Positions 1-7,140 are shown, numbered from the stretch's first letter. The stretch is DNA of 8,605 bases from Anaerolineales bacterium (GCA_026415275.1 JAOAHK010000074.1:1-8605), one strand, 5' to 3'. A program made the numbers and translations. Notes: generated by a model not told the origin, from the sequence alone.

Positions 1-21
1 AACGGCTTGTTCCGCACCCAT
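1..21 (-). CDS. Start of a further transporter-operon gene, cut by the window edge
   Basis: On the minus strand an ATG at 21-19 is preceded by an AAGGTGG ribosome binding site at a workable distance, only 13 nt after the stop of the permease gene. Only seven residues (MGAEQAV) lie in the window, so the product cannot be recognised. Since the operon already has a binding protein and a DppC-type permease, the next gene is likely another importer part (an ATPase or the DppB-type permease), but that is inference from position alone. The spacing and the good ribosome site are the only evidence that it is a gene. Confidence 0.45.
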
Positions 22-34
22 ATCCACCTTCTCG

Positions 35-961
35 TTATTTTGACTCCAACAACACCCGTTTTACCCCATCGGCTAAAAGATTGACCCCGATGACCACAAT
101 GGCGATGGCTGCGGCAGGATAATACATCGCCCAAGGGATTTGATTGACGTTGTTGCGCGCTTCGCGCACCATCAAGCCCCAATCGGGGCTGGGAGGTTGG
201 ACGCCAACGCCCAAGAACCCTAAAGAGGCAACCAAGAAAATGGCATATGAGAAGCGCAAAGCAGCTTCAACGGCCAGAGCAGGTAGCACCGAGGGCAAAA
301 TTTCGCGAAAGAGGATATAAAACATGTTTTCGCCCCGCAGCCGCGCAGCCTCAATAAAACCGCGTTGGCGCACCGAGAGCACCACACTGCGCACCACGCG
401 CGAAACAATGGGGGTATAAACGATGATGATCACTAATAACACGCTGTTTTTCGAGGGCCCTAGCGTGCCTAAGAGCAGCAAGGCGAGCAAGAGCAAAGGC
501 ATGGCAAGCAAGCCATCGAAGATGCGCATCAGGATTTCATCAAACCAGCCACCAAGATAGCCCGTAGCTAAGCCGATGGTTGTGCCAAAAAAGACCGCGA
601 CCAGCGTTCCAAAACCGGCTAAGCTGAGAATCTCGCGCGCCCCAAAGACGATGCGGCTAAACACATCTCGCCCAAGGTTATCGGTGCCAAACCAATGCTT
701 TGGCGAAGGAGGTTGTCCGGCATCACTGACGATTTGCTCATTGATGCCATAGGGAGCAATGAGAGGCCCAAAAATGGCTAGGAATAAGAAAAGGACGAAA
801 ATAATGAGTCCTAAAGCGGAAGCTGGTTTGGCTAATAAGGCGCGCAGAAAGAAGATTACTTTCGACCAGTTACTGACTTCGATATAAGAAGAGGCGGTTG
901 TCGAAGGGGGTTGCCCTTCGACACCGCCACTTGAACGTCGGAGATCAGCCTCAAAGCTCAT
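35..961 (-). CDS. ABC transporter permease, DppC/OppC family (peptide/nickel-type importer)
   Basis: An inner-membrane permease of 308 residues, normal for the family, forming half of the channel of an Opp/Dpp-type importer. About six hydrophobic segments are visible near residues 49-70, 112-134, 145-165, 172-186, 230-254 and 284-301. The DppC-family hallmark HWFGTDNLGRDVFSR is at 89-103. The EAA loop that contacts the ATPase runs from EAARLRG (204-210) to REILP (219-223). The conserved SLGFLGVGVQPPSPDWG is at 246-262. The cytoplasmic N-terminus (1-40) is longer than minimal. The ATG at 961 has only a loosely spaced AAAGG upstream, but it is 22 nt after the binding-protein gene, so the two are surely co-transcribed. 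The family sorts peptides, nickel, sugars or other solutes, and the substrate cannot be read from the permease. A DppB-type partner must be encoded elsewhere, perhaps beyond base 1. Confidence 0.93.
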   Translation of the reverse strand: MSFEADLRRSSGGVEGQPPSTTASSYIEVSNWSKVIFFLRALLAKPASALGLIIFVLFLFLAIFGPLIAPYGINEQIVSDAGQPPSPKHWFGTDNLGRDVFSRIVFGAREILSLAGFGTLVAVFFGTTIGLATGYLGGWFDEILMRIFDGLLAMPLLLLALLLLGTLGPSKNSVLLVIIIVYTPIVSRVVRSVVLSVRQRGFIEAARLRGENMFYILFREILPSVLPALAVEAALRFSYAIFLVASLGFLGVGVQPPSPDWGLMVREARNNVNQIPWAMYYPAAAIAIVVIGVNLLADGVKRVLLESK

Positions 962-983
962 CGAGAGAGGCGCCTTTCGGAGT

Positions 984-2615
984 TTATTCTACGAGGGAAA
1001 CCGGGCGCAAGTCAGAGCGACCCGAGAACGACTTCAGCACAAAACCCTGGAAGGTTGAACGAATTGCAGCCAACTGGGTGTAGAAGTAAGGAACGATGAT
1101 CGGCCCGCGTTCGATGAGCAGTTTTTGAATGGCTTTATAGGCCGCCACCCGCTCAGCTTCGTCAAGGGTTGTCCCAGCCGTGGTCGCAAGCTGATCGAAC
1201 TCCTCATCACAGAAGTGCGACTCATTCCACTTGGCGTTGCACTTGAGCATCACATCCAGGTAGAACTGAGGATAGGGGCGCGATCCCCAGCCAGTGATGC
1301 CTAAATCCACTTCCAACCAACCTTGATCGCCATAGTACACGCTCTCTGGTTCGACCATCACGTTGACATCAACACCGATGTCTGCCCATTGGTTTTTCAA
1401 CACCACAGCGAGTTCTGGGCGATCGCCGGTATCTGGAGTGTGCAAATCGATCTTCAAACCATTGGGATAACCAGCATCGGCAAGAAGTTTCTTTGCGGCT
1501 TCGACATCGCGAGCTGGTAGAGGAGTCTCCTCGCTATAATAAGCTGTGTACATAGGACCAATTGGGCTGTCGCGGCCGATGCGCCCAAAGCCTGCCATGA
1601 CCAGTTGATAAATGGCTTCCCGATCCAATCCGAGCTTCAGAGCTTGCATCACTCGGGGGTCATTGCCAGGCGCCCGATCGGAGCGCAGGCGCACCACATC
1701 GAACTGGTTGGTGGGGGCGTCTAAAAGGGTAACTCCGCTTTCGCCCTTCAAACTGCTGTACAAATCGGTGGAGAGCGCCATCACGAGGTCAACTTGCCCC
1801 CCGCGCAAAGCGTCTACCATAGCAGTTTGGTCAGCGAAGAAGAGTATCTCAACCCCCTCGAGCATGGGTTGGCCTTCAACAAAATAAGCTTCATTCGCCT
1901 CTAAGACCATGCGGTCCTCAGGGCTGTATTCGACGACTTTGAAGGGACCTGTGCCGTTGAACTGGGTCGGATCAGCCGTATTTTCCTTGAGGATTAGAGC
2001 ATGGTTATCGCTGAGATCGAACAAGAAGAATGGATTCGATTGCTTGAGCTTGAATGTAACTTCCAAATCCCCTGTGGCTTCGATGCTTTCAATGTTTGCA
2101 TACAGGTCGGCTGTCGGGTATCCAGACTCGGGGTTGCGCAAGCGGTTGAAAGTCCACACGACATCCTTCGCACTGAAGGGCGATCCATCGTGGAAGGTTA
2201 CTCCTTCTTCGAGCTGGAAAGTGTAAACCAATCCATCCTCGCTCACCGTCCAACTTTTGGCAAGGCGAGGGGCAATGGTGTTTTCGGGAGTAACATCGAC
2301 CAGATAGTCGTAGATATGATTGGCAGCAAAGACTTCCGGATCGGATGAGATGGTCGCTGGATCAACTTGGACAAGCGGTTGTGTGGCTACGCGGAGCACT
2401 CCACGCCGTTCCGCACCCGATGGAGTGGGTTCTTGCGGAGCCGCCGTTTGTGCTGGTTGCTCTGTTTGCGCTGGCTGAGCGGGAGCTTCGGTTACCACAG
2501 CAGGGGGTTGAGTGGCTTGTGGAGTGGGAGTAGGTTGACCTCCACAGGCTTGCAAGAGAAAGGCGCTTAAGATTGCAATCGTAAAGATGGCTTTTAGCAT
2601 TTTTCGAGTCGGCAT
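984..2615 (-). CDS. ABC transporter solute-binding lipoprotein, family 5 (SBP_bac_5)
   Basis: An extracytoplasmic binding protein that would deliver substrate to the DppC-type permease encoded 22 nt downstream. From the chosen start it has 543 residues, usual for the family. A basic N-terminus and hydrophobic stretch (residues 9-21) lead to a lipobox LLQAC with the lipidated Cys at 24. A Thr/Pro/Gln/Ala-rich tether follows to about residue 67. The family-5 signature lies at 121-155, including YTFQLEEGVTFHDGSPF. GTGPFKVVEY is at 221-230. An ATG five codons upstream (2630) is also in frame. I prefer the ATG at 2615 because AGGAGAA sits 5 nt before it and overlaps that earlier ATG. Family-5 proteins bind peptides, nickel, opines, sugars or amines, so the ligand is unknown. 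Divergence from the hydroxylase/methyltransferase genes suggests it supplies their substrate. Confidence 0.92.
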   Translation of the reverse strand: MPTRKMLKAIFTIAILSAFLLQACGGQPTPTPQATQPPAVVTEAPAQPAQTEQPAQTAAPQEPTPSGAERRGVLRVATQPLVQVDPATISSDPEVFAANHIYDYLVDVTPENTIAPRLAKSWTVSEDGLVYTFQLEEGVTFHDGSPFSAKDVVWTFNRLRNPESGYPTADLYANIESIEATGDLEVTFKLKQSNPFFLFDLSDNHALILKENTADPTQFNGTGPFKVVEYSPEDRMVLEANEAYFVEGQPMLEGVEILFFADQTAMVDALRGGQVDLVMALSTDLYSSLKGESGVTLLDAPTNQFDVVRLRSDRAPGNDPRVMQALKLGLDREAIYQLVMAGFGRIGRDSPIGPMYTAYYSEETPLPARDVEAAKKLLADAGYPNGLKIDLHTPDTGDRPELAVVLKNQWADIGVDVNVMVEPESVYYGDQGWLEVDLGITGWGSRPYPQFYLDVMLKCNAKWNESHFCDEEFDQLATTAGTTLDEAERVAAYKAIQKLLIERGPIIVPYFYTQLAAIRSTFQGFVLKSFSGRSDLRPVSLVE

Positions 2616-2791
2616 AGTACTTCTCCTCATATAGATATTTTTGATATTTAGAAAGGTATCAAGGTGGAGTGTTTCTTCCGATTTTCACCTCCTCGCTTCG
2701 CAAAAGATTTGGGGTAACTTTTCGTTTCCGTAAACCCACCTGTGATTTTTGTGCGTCATTCCCTGTTTTGCATCTTTGAAATCTTCCGTGC

Positions 2792-2818
2792 GTAACTCAA
2801 TTACAAATCAGCGTGTAA
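2792..2818. promoter_or_regulatory. Possible operator: alternating GTAA / TTAC half-sites
   Basis: Three 4-nt half-sites alternate in orientation: GTAA at 2792, TTAC at 2801 and GTAA at 2815. The first pair is separated by 5 nt and the second by 10 nt. They sit between the two divergent genes, upstream of the TATAAT of the hydroxylase gene. The half-sites are short and AT-rich, so chance is a serious alternative. Confidence 0.2.
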
Positions 2819-2889
2819 TCACAACCTCAAACAAGAACGTTTACCCGAAGGCAGCGCAAGGAACTAGGTGGTCTCGTGAAAAATTATAC

Positions 2890-2895
2890 TATAAT
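2890..2895 (+). promoter_or_regulatory. Candidate -10 box (TATAAT) for the hydroxylase gene
   Basis: An exact TATAAT, overlapped on its left by TATACT (2885-2890), lies 49 nt before the preferred ATG at 2945. No good TTGACA-like -35 is found 16-18 nt upstream, so strength is uncertain. If used, transcription would begin near 2902. The in-frame GTG at 2876 would then lie outside the transcript, which supports the downstream start. Confidence 0.4.
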
Positions 2896-2944
2896 TGAGT
2901 TGCTTTCGATCTCTTCCAAAAGATTAAAATTTGTGGGAGTTTCA

Positions 2945-5215
2945 ATGATCACAGTGAGCAACATTATTGGTGGAAACCCCTTTCGGACAGATTCCATTGC
3001 AAAAGTTACCGGTCAAGCCAAATACGCAGAAGACATCCGCCAAGCAGATGTGTGGACACTCCTTGTCGGACGCAGCCCGTATTTTCACGCTCGGCTGCTT
3101 AAATTAGATACAAGCCGAGCAGAAAACGCACCAGGGGTACGCAAGATTCTGACTTGGCAAGACATCCCTGGCGTCAATGGCTTTGAGTACTATAGCCAAG
3201 AAGAGCCTGTCTTACCAGCGGTGGGAGAGACTTTGCGCATGAAAGGGGCACCCATCTTTCTCCTCATCGCTGAGACCCCTGAACAAGGGCATCAAGCCCT
3301 TCCGCTGGTTGACGTGGAGTTAGAAGTTTTGCCGCACGTACTATCGATTGACGAAGCCCTTGCCCCCAATGCGATCCACATCGCCGGGGATAAAAATGTG
3401 CTCGCCTCCTTTGAGATCCATTATGGCGAGATTGACTCCGCTTTCGCCGAAGCATCAGCCGTGGTTGATTCCCATTACACGACAGCCTTCTTAGAACATG
3501 CCTATTTGGAACGTGAGAGTTTGCTGGGCTATCTAGACGAAGAAGGGCGTATCACGGTTGTGGGTGGCAATCATCAACCGCACAACCAACAACGCTACAT
3601 TGCTGAAGTGCTGGGCTTGCCCCTCGAACAAGTGCGGGTGATCACCCCACCCACCGGGGGTTCCTTTGGCGGCAAACAAGACCCCTGGCCGTTTGTCGCT
3701 ACGGCATTGGCTGTCTATCATGCTCGTCACCCTGTGCGATTAAGTTATAGCCGCGCCGAGTCGTTTGAAGCCACACCCAAACGCCAGCCCTATCAAATGC
3801 ATTACCGCATTGGGGCAACAGCGAATGGAGACCTGAAAGCGCTGTTCGTGCGCATTCTGGCAGACACGGGAGGATACGACAGCGGTGGGCAATACATCCC
3901 GAATTATGCGCTGACGGCTGGAGGCGGTTGTTATCGCTGGCAAGCTGTGGATGGATTGGCACAAACGATCTACACCAATGGCCCCAAATCCGGTCAATTC
4001 CGTGGCTTTGGCACCTCGCAAGCGACCTTTGGCATCGAGTGCACCTTAGATGAACTGGCTGAGACACTCGGAATTGATCCGCTTGAGTTGCGTTTGCGCA
4101 ATGCCCTTCACGATGGCGACATGACCTACCTAGGTTATCCGGCTGCGGAGACCATCGGGTATCAAGAGGTCTTAGAAGCGGTGCGCCCGCATTATGAGCA
4201 GATGCTCGCCGAAGTCCAAACATTTCAATCCAGCAACCCAATTCCAACTCTCCGCCAGGGGGTTGGGATAGCGGGCATGTGGTACCGCTTCGGCAAAGCC
4301 GGCACCCTGTGTATTGAAGCGCACGCTGAATTGGCGCTAGATGGTCATTTTGTGCTCTATTGTTCTGCCCCCGATTATGGTCAGGGCACAAACACGGTCA
4401 TGTCCCAAATCGCCGCCGACAGTATGGGAGTCAGTCGCGAGCAGATTCAACTTGTCAACGCCGATACTGCCTTGGTGCCCAACAGCGACATTCAAGGCGC
4501 TTCGCGGGCGACCTATTTTGTGGGCGGCGCCGTGCGCCAGGCGGTTCAAATCCTGCGTCAAGAGATCTTTGGCGTGGCGGCGGAAATGCTGGATACGCCT
4601 CTGCAAAACCTCGCCTTGCAAGAAAACGAGATCGTGGATATGGAGCGGCCAAGTCACCGCCTGCCCTTGAGCGAGGTTGCCAAGGAGTTCGAGCGCATTG
4701 GCAAAGCGCGACGGGTGGTAGGTAAATTCGACCTAAGCCATGCCTTCCCACGCGATCCGCGCGCAGAATATGTCCCCTTCTTTGTGACCGGTGCGCATGT
4801 TGCCAAAGTGCAAGTAGATTTAGAGACCGGCTTCGTTCAGGTGCTCAAGATGGTGGCTGCCCACGATGTGGGGAAAGTTGTCAATCCGCTTGACGCGTGC
4901 GGGCAAATCGAAGGGGCGATTCTGATGGGCATCGGCGCAGCTTTGTCGGAAGCGTATATCCCCAACCTGACCAACGGATTCAGCACCTATCTATTGCCCA
5001 TGATCGACCGCATGCCCCAAATCGAAGTCATTTTGGTCGAGCGCGCCAGCCGTTTTGGACCCTACGGCGTCAAAGGATTGGGTGAAGCCGCCATGTTGCC
5101 TTCCACCCCGGCAGTGATCAACGCCATCAGCCGTGCGATTGGGAAGCGCATTCGGTCGATTCCAGCCACCCCCGAAAAGATCTTCTTTGCCCTGTATGGA
5201 AAAAACCGATCCTAA
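2945..5215 (+). CDS. Molybdopterin-binding large subunit of a xanthine dehydrogenase-family hydroxylase
   Basis: The large catalytic subunit of a molybdenum hydroxylase (xanthine dehydrogenase / CoxL-like), which binds molybdopterin and hydroxylates C-H bonds, typically of N-heterocycles or aldehydes, with water. With the ATG at 2945 it has 756 residues, normal for a stand-alone large subunit. The family N-terminus GNPFRTDSIAKVTGQAKYAED is at 10-30. Cofactor motifs are GGSFGGKQ (238-245), RGFG (353-356), GQGTN (479-483) and GASR (518-521). KGLGEAA near the C-terminus places the catalytic Glu at 714. GGAG lies 5 nt before the ATG. An in-frame GTG at 2876 would add 23 non-family residues and lies upstream of a TATAAT. 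The MttB-type gene follows after 50 nt. No [2Fe-2S] (CoxS-like) or FAD (CoxM-like) gene is visible, so electron transfer partners must lie elsewhere. The motifs do not fix the substrate, and true CO dehydrogenase is not indicated: I see no CoxL-type Cys loop at 353-360. Confidence 0.93.
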   Translation: MITVSNIIGGNPFRTDSIAKVTGQAKYAEDIRQADVWTLLVGRSPYFHARLLKLDTSRAENAPGVRKILTWQDIPGVNGFEYYSQEEPVLPAVGETLRMKGAPIFLLIAETPEQGHQALPLVDVELEVLPHVLSIDEALAPNAIHIAGDKNVLASFEIHYGEIDSAFAEASAVVDSHYTTAFLEHAYLERESLLGYLDEEGRITVVGGNHQPHNQQRYIAEVLGLPLEQVRVITPPTGGSFGGKQDPWPFVATALAVYHARHPVRLSYSRAESFEATPKRQPYQMHYRIGATANGDLKALFVRILADTGGYDSGGQYIPNYALTAGGGCYRWQAVDGLAQTIYTNGPKSGQFRGFGTSQATFGIECTLDELAETLGIDPLELRLRNALHDGDMTYLGYPAAETIGYQEVLEAVRPHYEQMLAEVQTFQSSNPIPTLRQGVGIAGMWYRFGKAGTLCIEAHAELALDGHFVLYCSAPDYGQGTNTVMSQIAADSMGVSREQIQLVNADTALVPNSDIQGASRATYFVGGAVRQAVQILRQEIFGVAAEMLDTPLQNLALQENEIVDMERPSHRLPLSEVAKEFERIGKARRVVGKFDLSHAFPRDPRAEYVPFFVTGAHVAKVQVDLETGFVQVLKMVAAHDVGKVVNPLDACGQIEGAILMGIGAALSEAYIPNLTNGFSTYLLPMIDRMPQIEVILVERASRFGPYGVKGLGEAAMLPSTPAVINAISRAIGKRIRSIPATPEKIFFALYGKNRS

Positions 5216-5251
5216 GACCACTCGTGTGAGCAGTTTTCAAAGAATCTTTAC

Positions 5252-5257
5252 AAGGAG
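5252..5257 (+). promoter_or_regulatory. Strong ribosome binding site (AAGGAG) of the methyltransferase gene
   Basis: AAGGAG lies 8 nt before the ATG at 5266, inside the 50-nt gap after the hydroxylase stop. It fixes the start and supports translation from a shared transcript. No promoter or terminator is evident in this gap. Confidence 0.8.
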
Positions 5258-5265
5258 ACCTAAGC

Positions 5266-6708
5266 ATGACCCTACAAAGCAACTACACCGTGTATCAAGC
5301 CCCCCTCTTTCGGAAGCTCTCCGATGATCAGATCGAGAAAATCCATTATGCCAGCCTCGAAATTTTGGAACGCACTGGAGTCCGCCTCTATGAGCCGCGC
5401 GCCATTGAATTGCTCAAAAAGAAAGGGGTGACCGTTGAAGATGGGAATCGGGTGCGCATTCCGCCCGGCTTGGTCGAATGGGCGCTCTCGATTGCTCCGA
5501 AGCGCACCACACTCTACGACCGCCACGGCCGCCGCGCCATGCCCTTAGAGGGATATAACACTTTCTTCGGTCCGGGTTCCGACTGCCCCAATGTGATCGA
5601 CTTGCGCACGGGCGAGCGTCGCCCTGGAACCTTACAAGACATTGTCGATGCGGTAACGGTGTGCGATGCGCTGCCGAATATCGATTTTCTCATGTCGTTT
5701 TGCATTGCCAATGACTTGCCGGCGGAAATCTACGACCGCTATCAGATGCGGGCAATGCTCATGTATAGCACCAAGCCGATTCTTTTCGTTACCCTGGATT
5801 TTCCGGGCTGTGTCGATGCGGTGCGCATGGCAGAAGTCGTCGCTGGGGGAGAAGAGCAACTCAGACGTCAGCCGATCTGCGCTCTGTATATCAACGTCAG
5901 CCATCCCTTGCGACACAATCAAGAAGCTCTCGAAAAGCTGCTCTTCATGGCGGAGAAGGGCTTGCCCACCACCTACACCCCGGTTGTTCTGCGTGGCGCC
6001 ACTGGTCCGGTCACGGCAGCGGGAGCAATTGCTCTGGCAAACGCTGGCGAGTTAGCCGGTCTGGTCATCGCTCAGCTTCAGCGCGAAGGCGCGCCAGTTA
6101 TCCTGACCGGCGGGGTGAATGACATGTTCGATATGCGCTCGACCATCGACTGCTACGCCGATCCAACCAACCGGGTCATGCTTGTGGAGGTTGCTCATCG
6201 TTATGGCTTGCCGATCTTTGGATTGACCGGCTGCAGCGACTCAAAGCTCCCCGATGAACAAGCCGCTGCCGAAGCCGCCTTTTCGATCCTGCTGGAAACC
6301 CTTGCCGGCGCTCAGCTTGCTCATGACGTTGGCTATTTGGACAGCGGCATGACCAATTCAATCGAGCAAATTGTCATTTGTGACGAACTGATCGCTTATG
6401 TCAAGCACTTTATGAAAGGCTTAGAAGTCAACGAGGATACGCTAGCCCTCGATGTGATCGAAAAAGTGGGCCCTGATGGCGATTTTCTCGGCAACCCGCA
6501 CACGCGCAAACATTTCAAAGAGGATTGGTATCCCACCTTGTTCGATCGCCACAATTACGATGGCTGGGTGGCGGCGGGTTCAAAGACCTTGCGTCAGCGC
6601 GCCAGAGAAAAAGCCTTGCAAATTCTGGAAACGCATAAACCAGAACCCTTGCCCTCCGACGTTCAAAAACGACTTGATCAGATTGTAGAAAAAGCCCAGA
6701 CCAAATAG
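5266..6708 (+). CDS. Trimethylamine methyltransferase (MttB) superfamily protein, non-pyrrolysine type
   Basis: A cytoplasmic TIM-barrel methyltransferase of 480 residues, the usual full length. Known members move a methyl group from a trimethylamine, glycine betaine or other quaternary amine to a corrinoid protein. Family features include the N-terminal SDDQIEKIHYASLEILERTG (19-38), the GPGSD segment (102-106), ATGPVTAAGA (245-254), and TGCSDSKLPDEQAAAEA (321-337), the region where pyrrolysine lies in archaeal MttB as I recall it. The reading frame is open throughout with no internal TAG, so it belongs to the non-pyrrolysine (MtgB-like) branch, whose members use varied substrates. The C-terminal FLGNPHTRKHF (407-417) is also typical. 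It shares a transcript with the upstream hydroxylase gene. No corrinoid protein (MttC-like) or corrinoid reactivase gene is in view. The real substrate is unknown, and a quaternary or N-methylated amine is a family-based guess. Confidence 0.92.
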   Translation: MTLQSNYTVYQAPLFRKLSDDQIEKIHYASLEILERTGVRLYEPRAIELLKKKGVTVEDGNRVRIPPGLVEWALSIAPKRTTLYDRHGRRAMPLEGYNTFFGPGSDCPNVIDLRTGERRPGTLQDIVDAVTVCDALPNIDFLMSFCIANDLPAEIYDRYQMRAMLMYSTKPILFVTLDFPGCVDAVRMAEVVAGGEEQLRRQPICALYINVSHPLRHNQEALEKLLFMAEKGLPTTYTPVVLRGATGPVTAAGAIALANAGELAGLVIAQLQREGAPVILTGGVNDMFDMRSTIDCYADPTNRVMLVEVAHRYGLPIFGLTGCSDSKLPDEQAAAEAAFSILLETLAGAQLAHDVGYLDSGMTNSIEQIVICDELIAYVKHFMKGLEVNEDTLALDVIEKVGPDGDFLGNPHTRKHFKEDWYPTLFDRHNYDGWVAAGSKTLRQRAREKALQILETHKPEPLPSDVQKRLDQIVEKAQTK

Positions 6709-6710
6709 AA

Positions 6711-6737
6711 ACCCCGTCCGAGTTGTCGGATTGGGGT
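6711..6737 (+). terminator. Terminator-like hairpin after the methyltransferase gene
   Basis: Three nt after the TAG stop, ACCCC-G-TCCGA (6711-6721) pairs with TCGGA-TT-GGGGT (6726-6737): two 5-bp stems around a 1/2-nt internal loop with a 4-nt GTTG loop. The following bases are A-rich rather than T-rich, so it is not a textbook intrinsic terminator. Position argues for 3'-end formation or protection. Confidence 0.45.
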
Positions 6738-6764
6738 AAGATAAAGAAAATCATTTATACAGAA

Positions 6765-6791
6765 GCGGAATCGCAGGCTTCCGCGCCTGTG
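6765..6791. repeat. Small region with two mutually exclusive hairpins
   Basis: GCGGAA (6765-6770) can pair with TTCCGC (6779-6784). Alternatively CGCAGGC (6772-6778) can pair with GCCTGTG (6785-6791) with one G-U pair. The two folds share bases and cannot coexist. No gene follows closely, so a switch is unlikely, and it may be the remnant of a palindromic repeat. Confidence 0.3.
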
Positions 6792-6848
6792 AATCTTGTC
6801 AACGAGCAGGCAAGCATTTTGCGTATCGTGGGCTTTCTGTAACTCAAA

Positions 6849-6868
6849 GGCGGACATTCCCATCCGCC
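6849..6868. repeat. Short inverted repeat GGCGGA/TCCGCC
   Basis: A perfect 6-bp stem, GGCGGA (6849-6854) and TCCGCC (6863-6868), with an 8-nt loop. No T-run follows. It probably belongs to the same palindrome-rich debris as its neighbours. Confidence 0.3.
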
Positions 6869-6989
6869 CACCCCTGCAAGATACACTTTCAATGAATGGG
6901 GAACGAACAAGCGAAGATGTGTGGGGGATGGGGGGTTGCACCTGACTGCCCTGTCCGTCTTCCTCCCAAGGCAATGTCATAAGGAATTG

Positions 6990-7049
6990 CATTTCGAGCG
7001 AAGTGAGACATCCTGGCTTCCTCAGTCGCTTCGCTCCGCTGGAATGACA
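6990..7049. repeat. Palindromic intergenic repeat, copy 1
   Basis: The element begins CATTTCGAGCGAA and ends GGAATGACA. Its ends pair as GAGCGAAG (6996-7003) with CTTCGCTC (7029-7036), flanked by the looser match ATTTC/GGAAT. This resembles the widespread family of short palindromic intergenic repeats built on 'TCATT-GCGAGCGAAG' and its complement, seen in many bacterial genomes. A second copy begins 71 nt later. Confidence 0.65.
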
Positions 7050-7059
7050 CCTCTCCATG

Positions 7060-7112
7060 TCATTTCGAGCGAAAAGAGAAATCTTCCACTCCTCAGTCCC
7101 TGCGGAAGGACA
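7060..7112. repeat. Palindromic intergenic repeat, copy 2 (diverged, 3' end degenerate)
   Basis: It shares the first 13 bases CATTTCGAGCGAA (7061-7073) with copy 1 and most positions through CTCCTCAGTC, in the same orientation. Its closing half has lost the CTTCGCTC and GGAATGAC arms. A different short stem, CTTCC (7083-7087) with GGAAG (7104-7108), is possible instead. It appears to be a head-to-tail duplicate that has decayed. Confidence 0.6.
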
Positions 7113-7140
7113 AACCAAAGTTTCCACCTCGAATTCAAGT

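Larger units (their letters stand above)
2616..2944. promoter_or_regulatory. Divergent intergenic control region between importer and hydroxylase operons
   Basis: This stretch of just over 300 nt separates two divergently read operons and must hold promoters for both. On the minus strand, TTGATA (about 2660-2655) lies roughly 17-18 nt before an AT-rich ATATCT, a weak sigma-70-like candidate for the binding-protein gene. On the plus strand an exact TATAAT lies at 2890-2895. GTAA/TTAC half-sites at 2792-2795, 2801-2804 and 2815-2818 could be an operator. I see no regulator gene nearby, no convincing riboswitch fold and no supported coding sequence. Confidence 0.5.

Noticed and set aside
2683..2694. 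Strong AGGAGGTG-like sequence on the minus strand upstream of the binding-protein gene
   Set aside because: No start codon with a meaningful open frame follows at a suitable distance, so no leader peptide can be supported.
3699..4391. A 230-codon open frame on the minus strand opposite the hydroxylase gene
   Set aside because: It is antisense to a gene with every expected family motif, has no recognisable domain, is rich in Arg, Cys, His and Gln as shadow frames are, and has no neighbouring genes on its strand.
6706..6737. TAG stop of an MttB-family gene followed by a hairpin, recalling pyrrolysine readthrough
   Set aside because: The protein is already full length at this TAG. In-frame reading beyond it meets another stop after 11 codons, and the archaeal pyrrolysine codon lies inside the protein, not at its end.
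6990..7112. Possible start of a CRISPR array from the two similar repeats
   Set aside because: There are only two copies, they diverge strongly after 13 bases, the units differ in length and no cas gene is nearby.
6678..7127. A 149-codon minus-strand frame crossing the methyltransferase end and the intergenic repeats
   Set aside because: It covers the hairpins and both repeat copies, and its start half is a translation of the repeats. No domain is visible.
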